From: Pseudomonadota bacterium
GTDB taxonomy: Bacteria > Myxococcota > Myxococcia > Myxococcales > Myxococcaceae
Assembly (NCBI GenBank): GCA_023424585.1
Contig: JAFADT010000035.1
Location: 1 to 5,792, forward strand
DNA length: 5,792 nucleotides
Direction: 5' to 3'
A program made the position numbers and the translations under genes. The notes beneath the pieces are model-generated. The model had not been told where the DNA came from and did not search any database. It saw nothing but the letters and a program-made list of their open reading frames with translations. Shown here piece by piece: positions 1-4,454 of this stretch. Position 1 is the first letter of the stretch. Each line of letters opens with the position of its first letter.

Positions 1-248
1 GTCCCGCCGCCCCCGTCCGGGCCGTCATCCCCCTCCGTCCACGGCGCGTCCATGCTCGCGGGGGCGGCGCCGGCGGCGAGGTCCTCCTCCGCGACGGGCA
101 GGCCCCCGTCCAGCGTGTCCCCCAGCCGGGTGCTGCCGGGGTCCTGCTCCGGCGACCGGGCCCGAGCCGGCGGCGCGGGCCACAGCAGGCACACCGCGAG
201 CACCAGCGCGGCGGCGTGCCAGGGCGTGCTCCTCTTCGCGAAGGTCAT
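1..248 (-). CDS. Secreted protein of unknown function, N-terminal part (cut by window edge)
   Basis: This frame opens with ATG at 248-246 and stays open for 82 codons to the left edge. Residues 1-30 form a good Sec signal peptide: a short basic n-region (Lys5, Arg6), a hydrophobic core at about residues 12-24 (AAALVLAVCLLW), and an Ala-Arg-Ala cleavage site at 28-30. Cys20 lies in the core, but Val precedes it, so it does not make a proper lipobox. The mature part seen here is acidic and low in complexity, with many Asp, Glu, Gly, Ala and Pro residues and a Gly-rich end (residues 79-82), like the linker of a secreted myxobacterial protein. I do not recognise the family because no folded domain is in view. 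No convincing Shine-Dalgarno sequence precedes the ATG. The gene diverges from the secreted-protein gene at 601. Export is well supported; function is unknown. Confidence 0.72.
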   Translation of the reverse strand, partial: MTFAKRSTPWHAAALVLAVCLLWPAPPARARSPEQDPGSTRLGDTLDGGLPVAEEDLAAGAAPASMDAPWTEGDDGPDGGGG

Positions 249-600
249 GGGCGACGGCGTTCGTGCAAGGCAGCTCCGGGCCAGCGTCCATGAGGCCAGG
301 GGATGTCCGCCCTGACAAGCGCTGCGCCGTGCCGCGTGCCAACACCGCCCGCCGTGCGCACACGGGAGGACGAGCCCTTTCCGCTGGAGGACATTTGCCC
401 TCCGCGTCACGTCGCGCCGTGGATGACCGGCCCCGCCCCGCGGACAGGGCGCCCCATTTCGGATCCATCCCCACCTTCCTGGAAGTCGTCCTTTCCCATT
501 TCCCGGCTGCCATGAGACGCCCCAGCCCTCCCAGACTTCACTCCCACGACATGCTCCGAGCCAGGGTTCGCGCGGCGTCCGGCGTCACGCGAGCCCGCTC
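249..600. other. Divergent intergenic spacer, no credible gene
   Basis: This stretch separates two divergent genes for exported proteins and should hold both promoters. An open frame from GTG 263 ends in a TGA that overlaps the ATG at 601. Its product is Arg/Pro-rich without a recognisable fold, and its codons lack the G/C third-position bias of the real genes, so I do not call it. I found no convincing -35/-10 pair. A TTGTCA hexamer on the minus strand near 316-321 faces the left gene but has no good -10 partner. Confidence 0.5.
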
Positions 601-1014
601 ATGATTCCCCCGCCGTCCCTGCGATACCTGCCCCACGGACTGCTCGCGTCACTGCTGCTGGGTCTCATGTTGATGCCGCTGCTCTTCCCGCCGTCGCTGG
701 CGCGCGCGGGGAACGAAGGGCCGGACACCTTCATCGACGAAGGGCCCCCCGGGGCCACGCCCTCCGGGGAGGCCACCTTCGTCTTCACCGCCACCACGCT
801 GAAGCCCGTGTTCTGGTGCTCGCTGGACGGCAGCCTCTACATCCCCTGCGAGTCCCCGTGGCGGCTGAAGGACCTGCCCGTGGGCGAGCACACCGTGGAC
901 GTGTACGCGGTGGACGTCAGCACCGGGCACCGCGACACCACCCCGTCCGGCTGGGTCTGGCGGGTGACGAAGGCCCCCCCGGACCCGGGCCGGCCCCCCG
1001 CGTCCGCGCCCTGA
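601..1014 (+). CDS. Small secreted protein with a single Ig-like domain
   Basis: The product is 137 residues. Residues 1-36 are a signal peptide with Arg8, a hydrophobic core at about 13-30 (LLASLLLGLMLMPLLF) and an Ala-Arg-Ala cleavage site at 34-36. The mature part, about residues 41-124, matches the Ig-like module repeated in many large myxobacterial and actinobacterial surface proteins. It begins Pro-Asp-Thr and continues with a FVFTA strand, a CSLDG turn with Cys73, a C-E-S-P turn with Cys83, then VGEHTVDVYAVD and a final WVWRVT strand. The two Cys residues probably form a disulfide. The last 13 residues are a Pro-rich tail. These modules usually occur in tandem arrays, so a free-standing copy is unusual; it may be a small adhesin or binding partner, or a remnant of a longer protein. 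No clear Shine-Dalgarno precedes the ATG, but no in-frame start lies closer upstream. The gene converges on the XRE gene with a 12-nt gap. Confidence 0.82.
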   Translation: MIPPPSLRYLPHGLLASLLLGLMLMPLLFPPSLARAGNEGPDTFIDEGPPGATPSGEATFVFTATTLKPVFWCSLDGSLYIPCESPWRLKDLPVGEHTVDVYAVDVSTGHRDTTPSGWVWRVTKAPPDPGRPPASAP

Positions 1015-1030
1015 GGCCCCGGGCCTTCAG
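1011..1030. terminator. Hairpin shared by two convergent stop codons
   Basis: The arms are CTGAGGCC (1011-1018) and GGCC plus TCAG (1022-1025 and 1027-1030), with a 3-nt loop and one bulged T at 1026, giving eight base pairs. The hairpin contains the TGA of the upstream plus-strand gene (1012-1014) and the TGA of the minus-strand regulator (1029-1027). It could end transcription in both directions, although no T-tract follows on either strand, so Rho-independent activity is uncertain. Confidence 0.4.
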
Positions 1031-1440
1031 CGGCGCGTGGGCAGGATGGCGGTGGCCACCAGGCTCATCAGCTTCAGCTGGGGGCGCGGCAGCCGGCGCA
1101 CCGCGCGCAGCAGGCGGCGCATCTCCGGCAGGTCGTCCTTGTCCGTGGAGTCCTCTTCCCACAGCCCCGCGCCCGCCGCCGCCGCCACGGCCAGCCCCAG
1201 GGACGCGTCCGCGGACAGCTGCAGCGCCAGGCACAGCCGGAACAGCGTGGGGACGCTGGGCATCATCTTGCCCCGCTCCAGCCGGCCATAGACCTCCGAC
1301 GCGATGCCGACGCGCTCCGCCACGTCCGCCTGCGTGAGACCGGCCCGCAGCCGCGCGTCCCGGGCCGCCGCCCCCACGCTGACCGCCAGCTTGCGCTCCA
1401 ACTGCCGCCGCGACCGCGCCGCCGCCGACGCGGGCGTCAT
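1027..1440 (-). CDS. XRE-family helix-turn-helix transcriptional regulator
   Basis: The product is 137 residues. Residues about 22-82 form an XRE/Cro-C1-type HTH domain: helix 1 (VGAAARDARLRAG), then LTQADVAERVGI with the typical Leu-Thr-Gln-x-x-Val-Ala start of the recognition unit, ASEVYGRLERGK as recognition helix, and PSVPTLFRLCLAL as the packing helix. The N-terminal 20 residues are basic. The C-terminal part (about 86-137) holds an acidic stretch (WEEDSTDKDD) and a basic helix, and is not a ligand domain I recognise. I prefer ATG 1440, which has GGAAGAAG six nt upstream. A TTG at 1539 would add 33 residues, but that stretch uses A/T-ending codons such as AAA, AGA, GGT and CCT and covers the dyads, so it is probably leader. 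XRE proteins of this size usually bind DNA as dimers and often repress their own gene; the dyads just upstream fit that. The target genes are unknown. Confidence 0.88.
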   Translation of the reverse strand: MTPASAAARSRRQLERKLAVSVGAAARDARLRAGLTQADVAERVGIASEVYGRLERGKMMPSVPTLFRLCLALQLSADASLGLAVAAAAGAGLWEEDSTDKDDLPEMRRLLRAVRRLPRPQLKLMSLVATAILPTRR

Positions 1441-1449
1441 CCGGGGCTT

Positions 1450-1469
1450 CTTCCGGACGCGACCGGAAG
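1450..1469. promoter_or_regulatory. Near-perfect 20-bp dyad, candidate operator of the XRE regulator
   Basis: CTTCCGG and CCGGAAG flank a centre of A-CGCG-A. Nine of the ten symmetric positions pair, and only the two A residues at 1457 and 1462 break the symmetry. On the minus strand the dyad ends ten nt before the regulator's ATG, and its downstream arm contains the GGAAG of the presumed ribosome-binding site. A bound dimer could block transcription, or the RNA could fold and hide the ribosome-binding site. Binding by this regulator is inferred from position only. Confidence 0.5.
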
Positions 1470-1471
1470 CG

Positions 1472-1482
1472 AGAGGACCTCT
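1472..1482. promoter_or_regulatory. Second dyad, AGAGG-A-CCTCT
   Basis: This is a perfect 11-bp inverted repeat with a single central base, two nt beyond the 20-bp dyad and further from the regulator's start. It could be a second, different regulatory site, or extend the secondary structure of the leader RNA. The arms do not match those of the larger dyad. Confidence 0.25.
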
Positions 1483-1692
1483 GGGGTGGGTTTTCACCAC
1501 ATCAACCTTGCACGTGACGTCCGCTGGGGGTGGCCGCAAGGCTCGCGACCCCTCTGCCGCCGGAACGGTTCAGAGGTCGTTATAACCCGCCACGTCACCA
1601 GGGCCCATCCCTATATGGCAGGTAGTCCTGCATTCCTCGCCCGCCGACCGCGCGTCGCTCACGGCGCCAGCAGCCTACATGAGACGACATGT

Positions 1693-1717
1693 GAATCCCG
1701 GAAGGCGTGAAGGATTC
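1693..1717 (-). terminator. Weak hairpin downstream of the DUF4157-like gene
   Basis: GAATCC (1693-1698) and GGATTC (1712-1717) form a 6-bp stem with a 13-nt loop about 28 nt after the stop codon. An overlapping alternative pairs CCGGA (1698-1702) with TCCGG (1718-1722). No T-tract follows, so it may only support 3' end formation or be chance. Confidence 0.22.
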
Positions 1718-1744
1718 TCCGGCTTCGGGGCCTCGGGGTTGCGC

Positions 1745-2569
1745 TCAGGGCGCGCCGCGGCCGGCGTAGAGGCAGTCCAGGGCCTCGTCCAGGAGGCACA
1801 GGGCGGCGTCGCTCCAGCCGCGCAGCCGCTGCTGGGGCGTGGGGCGGCCCACGTGGGGGATGAGCTGGGCGTCGGCGGCGTCCTCGATGAACTGCGCCTG
1901 CTGCTCCGGGTTGAGCTCCGCCCAGCGCCGGTGGCCCACGGCCTTGCGCCAGTCGTAGCCGTCCCCCACGTACTGCGCGGCGAGCGCGCCGCTCAGGTAG
2001 CCCGTGCCGCCGTGCTGGTGCTGCCACACGTGGGTGAGCTCGTGCACCAGCAGCCGGAAGCCCACCGCGCCGTAGCCGGGGGGCACGAAGAGGATGTCGC
2101 CGTGGGCGAACGCGCGGCCCGGCAGGCCCAGGAGACCCAGGGCGCCCTCCTTCACGCGCACGCAGCGGAAGTCCACGCTGTCGCCGAAGATGGGGCGCAG
2201 CCGGTCCACCTCCGCGTCCGTCAGCCGGCGGCCCACGGGCTCCAGGCCCGTCACCACCTGCACGGCGGACAGCACCCGCCCGCCCAGCATCAGCACCAGG
2301 TCCACCGGCACCTGCGCCACGCGGAACAGGGAGCGCTTGAGCTGGGGCAGCCCCTCGCGCGAGCGCCCCGTCGCGCAGCGGGCCATGCCGCTGGCGAAGA
2401 GCATCAGCGCCAGGTACGCGCTGCGCGCGGCGCCCGCGGACGCCCCGGCGATGCCGGTGAACAGCCCGTGGCCCGCGTCCGCCACCCGCGCCGTCAACGG
2501 CGCCAGGCGGGGAGCGTCACGGCGGGAGTCACGGACGGCTTGCGGATGGAGCGACGTGGGAGACCCCAA
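1745..2569 (-). CDS. DUF4157-like (eCIS core-type) protein with HExxH motif
   Basis: The product is 274 residues from TTG 2569. The conserved region spans about residues 116-190: LTDAEVDRLRPIFGD, a strand with CVRVKEG, then GDILFVPPGY and LLVHELTHVWQHQ. This order matches DUF4157, also called the eCIS core domain, and the related Vgr-related proteins. H176, E177 and H180 form an HExxH zinc site; E222 or E229 in EQQAQFIED is a candidate third ligand. Residues about 30-110 are rich in Ala, Leu and Val and include two hydrophobic stretches, but there is no clear signal peptide. DUF4157 occurs on many effectors linked to extracellular contractile injection systems; this protein lacks an obvious added toxin domain. 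TTG 2569 has GGAG seven nt upstream. GTG 2599 is a possible longer start but lacks such a site and would overlap the receiver gene by 71 nt, against 41 nt here. Protease activity is not proven. Confidence 0.8.
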   Translation of the reverse strand: MGSPTSLHPQAVRDSRRDAPRLAPLTARVADAGHGLFTGIAGASAGAARSAYLALMLFASGMARCATGRSREGLPQLKRSLFRVAQVPVDLVLMLGGRVLSAVQVVTGLEPVGRRLTDAEVDRLRPIFGDSVDFRCVRVKEGALGLLGLPGRAFAHGDILFVPPGYGAVGFRLLVHELTHVWQHQHGGTGYLSGALAAQYVGDGYDWRKAVGHRRWAELNPEQQAQFIEDAADAQLIPHVGRPTPQQRLRGWSDAALCLLDEALDCLYAGRGAP

Positions 2570-3047
2570 GGACTCTCTCCAGGAGCGAGCGCAGCTCACC
2601 GGCCCGCCAGGGCCGGCCGAGTGCGAAGTGGGTGTGGCAGGCCGTCGGGAAGGTGGCGCTCGCTTCGGGACGGAAGCCGGAGGACAGGAGGATGCGCGGG
2701 CCGTGGAAGCCCCGGTCCACCAGCCGGCAGAGGAAGTCGCTCACGACGCGGCGATCCGCGTCCAGGTCCAGCACCAGCCCGTCCACCGCCACGCCCAGGT
2801 CCAGCCGCCGGTCCGCCGACGTCGCCCCCAGCGCCGTCACCAGCCGGCACCCCAGCCCCACCTCCCGCGCCACCGCCAGCCGGACCTCGGGGGCCTCGGA
2901 GATCACCAGCAGCGTCGGCGCCGCCTTCCCGGTCCGGGGCCCCGAGGCCGGGGCCCGGGCCCCTCGCCGCGCACCCGGGACCGCGGGCGCCGTGGGACGG
3001 CTGAAAGCGAATTCCGGGACAAGGAGGGAAGACGATGCGGTGGACAC
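2529..3047 (-). CDS. Degenerate response-regulator receiver-domain protein
   Basis: The product is 172 residues from GTG 3047. Residues 1-43 are a Ser/Ala/Pro/Arg-rich linker. Residues about 44-160 follow the receiver fold: TLLVIS (strand 1), EVRLAVAREVGL (helix 1), GLVLDLD (strand 3) with Asp94 at the phospho-acceptor position, RILLSSG (strand 4) with Ser122 or Ser123 at the Thr/Ser position, and HFALGRPW (strand 5). The acidic pair that binds Mg2+ after strand 1 is Ser50-Glu51, and the invariant Lys of the Lys-Pro pair is Arg145. It is therefore probably a pseudo-receiver that signals weakly or without phosphorylation. There is no output domain. A TTG at 3083, overlapping the upstream stop codon, would add 12 residues, but that stretch uses codons rare in this DNA (ATA, TTT, CTT). 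It lies between a membrane phosphoesterase and a DUF4157-like protein and may be a protein-protein adaptor. Confidence 0.75.
   Translation of the reverse strand: MSTASSSLLVPEFAFSRPTAPAVPGARRGARAPASGPRTGKAAPTLLVISEAPEVRLAVAREVGLGCRLVTALGATSADRRLDLGVAVDGLVLDLDADRRVVSDFLCRLVDRGFHGPRILLSSGFRPEASATFPTACHTHFALGRPWRAGELRSLLERVLGVSHVAPSASRP
2573..2580 (-). promoter_or_regulatory. Ribosome-binding site supporting the TTG start at 2569
   Basis: GGAGAGAG on the minus strand ends three nt before the TTG; its GGAG core is seven nt away. It lies within the end of the receiver gene, so the two genes overlap and translation may be coupled. Confidence 0.5.
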
Positions 3048-3054
3048 GTCCCCA

Positions 3055-3083
3055 ACGATAAGCAGCAAGAACGGAAATATCAA
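3055..3083 (-). promoter_or_regulatory. Candidate promoter before the receiver gene
   Basis: On the minus strand TTGATA (3083-3078) and TATCGT (3060-3055) are separated by exactly 17 nt, matching the sigma-70 -35 and -10 consensus at five and four of six positions. The predicted transcription start falls at about 3047-3049, at the GTG itself, so the mRNA would be leaderless or nearly so. It sits at the end of the phosphoesterase gene and could give separate expression of the two downstream genes. Confidence 0.42.
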
Positions 3084-4318
3084 GCTTGGCTTGAATCACC
3101 GTCAGAACGGGGAGCTCCTACCAGGGTGAGGGATGCGATCTCCGGGGCGGGCCCCAGGCGGAGCGGGGGGCCCCAGTACCCGGTACCGCGGTGCGTGTAG
3201 ACCCGGGTCCCGGCGACGGTGGCCAGGCCCCGCACGACGGGCTGCTGGAGCTTCACGAAGAACATGAAGGGGAAGATCTGCCCGCCGTGGGTGTGGCCGG
3301 ACAGCTGGAGGTCCACGCGCAGGCCCTCCAGGGAGAGGGCGGTGCGGGGCTGGTGGGCCAGCAGCAGGCGGGGCACGTCCGGCGGGGCGCCGGCGAGCGC
3401 GAGGTCGGGGCGGCTCGCCAGGGGCGGGTCGATGTGGCCGGCGTCGTGGTCGGTGACGCCGGCGACGACGAGCCGGGCGCCGCCGCGCTCCACGACGCGG
3501 TGCTCGTTGGTGAGGACGGTGAGGCCCAGCCGGGAGACCTCGGCCATCCAGGCGCGGGCGCCGTGGTAGAACTCGTGGTTTCCGGTGACGTAGTAGACGC
3601 CCAGCGGGGCCCTCAGGTCCGCGAGCGGCGTCAGCTGGTCGCGCAGCGGGTCCACGGAGCCGTCCACCAGGTCGCCGGTGATGGCGACGAGGTCCGGCTC
3701 CAGGGCGTTGACCTGGTCCACCACGCGCTGGAGCCACACGCCGTCCAGGGTCGGGCCCACGTGGACGTCGGACAGCTGCACGACGCGCAGGCCCTCCAGG
3801 CCCGGGCCCAGGTCCCGGAGCGCCACGGTGGTGCGCTCCACGCGGGCCTTGCCGCGCGCGGTGACGAAGGCGAAGGCCACGGCGGGCAGGGCGGTGCCCA
3901 GCACGGCGACCGCGCGGCCCCGGGCGAGCGCGTGCATGTCGGTGACGGCGCCGGACAGGGACAGCGCGGCGCCGACGACGTCCGAGGCCAGCACGGCGGT
4001 GAGGAACACGCCGAAGGCCCCCAGCCACAGGTACGCGCCCCACTGGATGACGCGGGAGAAGCCGGTGGCCTCACGGCGCGCGGCGCGAAACCCCGCCAGC
4101 AGGACGAGGTAGCAGAGGCCCAGCAGGCCCCAGCCCAGGGCGGCCCAGGGAGCGGGCCAGCCAGGGGCGGTGAAGAGGCGCAGGCCGATGTAGACGTGCA
4201 GCAGGGTGGGCAGCCCCAACCCCAGCAGCAGGGACACCCCCCACCGCCAGTTGCGGGCCCCGGCCGGGCGCCGGGCCCGCCGCGAGGGAGCTTCTTCCGA
4301 GGACACGTCCGTCGTCAC
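3080..4318 (-). CDS. Membrane-anchored calcineurin-like metallophosphoesterase (YkuE/TMPPE type)
   Basis: The product is 412 residues from GTG 4318. Four hydrophobic segments lie at about residues 25-49, 57-77, 90-112 and 135-154, so the N-terminal third is a membrane domain. The catalytic domain follows with all standard motifs: LSDVHVG (Asp184, His186), GDLVDG (Asp216), GNHE (Asn247, His248), AHQP (His322) and GHTHGG (His342, His344). These residues bind two metal ions and hydrolyse phosphoesters. The arrangement matches the YkuE/TMPPE branch; relatives include enzymes acting on lipid phosphoesters such as LpxG, so a membrane lipid substrate is plausible but unproven. GTG 4318 has AGGGTGG five nt upstream. 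A GTG at 4405 would add 29 Arg/Gly/Pro-rich residues spanning two hairpins and is less likely. It is the first of three closely spaced genes; the gap to the preferred receiver start is 32 nt. Confidence 0.93.
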   Translation of the reverse strand: MTTDVSSEEAPSRRARRPAGARNWRWGVSLLLGLGLPTLLHVYIGLRLFTAPGWPAPWAALGWGLLGLCYLVLLAGFRAARREATGFSRVIQWGAYLWLGAFGVFLTAVLASDVVGAALSLSGAVTDMHALARGRAVAVLGTALPAVAFAFVTARGKARVERTTVALRDLGPGLEGLRVVQLSDVHVGPTLDGVWLQRVVDQVNALEPDLVAITGDLVDGSVDPLRDQLTPLADLRAPLGVYYVTGNHEFYHGARAWMAEVSRLGLTVLTNEHRVVERGGARLVVAGVTDHDAGHIDPPLASRPDLALAGAPPDVPRLLLAHQPRTALSLEGLRVDLQLSGHTHGGQIFPFMFFVKLQQPVVRGLATVAGTRVYTHRGTGYWGPPLRLGPAPEIASLTLVGAPRSDGDSSQA

Positions 4319-4323
4319 GCGCG

Positions 4324-4330
4324 CCACCCT
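4324..4330 (-). promoter_or_regulatory. Ribosome-binding site deciding the phosphoesterase start
   Basis: AGGGTGG on the minus strand lies five nt before the GTG at 4318. The 8-bp hairpin at 4333-4351 ends two nt upstream of it. Confidence 0.45.
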
Positions 4331-4332
4331 GT

Positions 4333-4351
4333 CGCCCCGGGAGCCGGGGCG
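4333..4351 (-). promoter_or_regulatory. GC-rich hairpin in the phosphoesterase leader
   Basis: CGCCCCGG (4333-4340) and CCGGGGCG (4344-4351) form a perfect 8-bp stem with a 3-nt loop. On the mRNA it lies directly before the ribosome-binding site and could affect initiation, stabilise the 5' end or cause attenuation. If translation began at 4405 it would lie in coding sequence. Confidence 0.35.
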
Positions 4352-4390
4352 CCTTCGAGGGCGGGAAGATAACGGCCCCCCTCGCGCCGC

Positions 4391-4421
4391 GCCCGCCAGC
4401 TCCACCGGACGCCTGGCGGGC
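4391..4421 (-). terminator. Inverted repeat after the MYXO-CTERM gene
   Basis: GCCCGCCAG (4391-4399) and CTGGCGGGC (4413-4421) form a perfect 9-bp stem with a 13-nt loop, 34 nt beyond the stop codon of the surface-protein gene and before the phosphoesterase gene. No T-tract follows, so it may act with Rho or simply as a barrier. It supports treating the two genes as separate transcription units. Confidence 0.4.
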
Positions 4422-4454
4422 CCCCCTGGAGGGACGAGGGACGCGGGCGCCCCG

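Larger units (their letters stand above)
1441..1744. other. Intergenic spacer between the DUF4157-like gene and the XRE gene
   Basis: No credible gene lies here. The region is richer in A/T than its surroundings and contains several short symmetric elements besides the two dyads near 1450-1482: GTTATAAC (1579-1586), GCAGG-TAGT-CCTGC (1618-1631) and ACATG-N6-CATGT (1677-1692). TATAAC read on the minus strand (1584-1579) is a plausible -10 for the regulator, giving a leader of roughly 130 nt, but no good -35 sits 16-18 nt upstream. A frame from 1486 to 1710 on the plus strand has no protein-like features. Confidence 0.55.

Noticed and set aside
385..398. TGGAGG-N4-TTGC resembling a sigma-54 promoter
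   Set aside because: The GG to GC spacing is one base too short (nine instead of ten), which normally abolishes activity, and the first box is a poor match.
25..513. Minus-strand frame overlapping the left signal-peptide gene
   Set aside because: Its product is Arg/Ala/Gly-rich without features; the overlapping frame from ATG 248 has a clear signal peptide with a cleavage site.
263..604. Plus-strand open frame whose stop overlaps the ATG at 601
   Set aside because: The product is Arg/Pro-rich with no fold, signal or motif, and its third codon positions lack the G/C bias of the real genes. The ATGA overlap alone is weak evidence.
1441..1539. N-terminal extension of the XRE regulator from TTG 1539
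   Set aside because: The extra 33 codons contain A/T-ending codons unusual here and cover the dyads. ATG 1440 has a better ribosome-binding site.
2936..2963. Palindromes GGGGCCCC and GGGG-CCCGGG-CCCC in the receiver gene linker
   Set aside because: They lie in a low-complexity coding stretch of almost pure G and C, where such symmetry is expected from composition.
1679..3004. Long plus-strand frame opposite the DUF4157-like and receiver genes
   Set aside because: It is a high-GC shadow rich in Ala, Gly, Arg, Pro and His without motifs, while the opposite strand encodes recognisable domains.
3191..4372. Long plus-strand frame opposite the phosphoesterase
   Set aside because: The minus strand has every catalytic motif of the phosphoesterase family. 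The plus-strand product is Gly/Val/Gln-rich low-complexity sequence.
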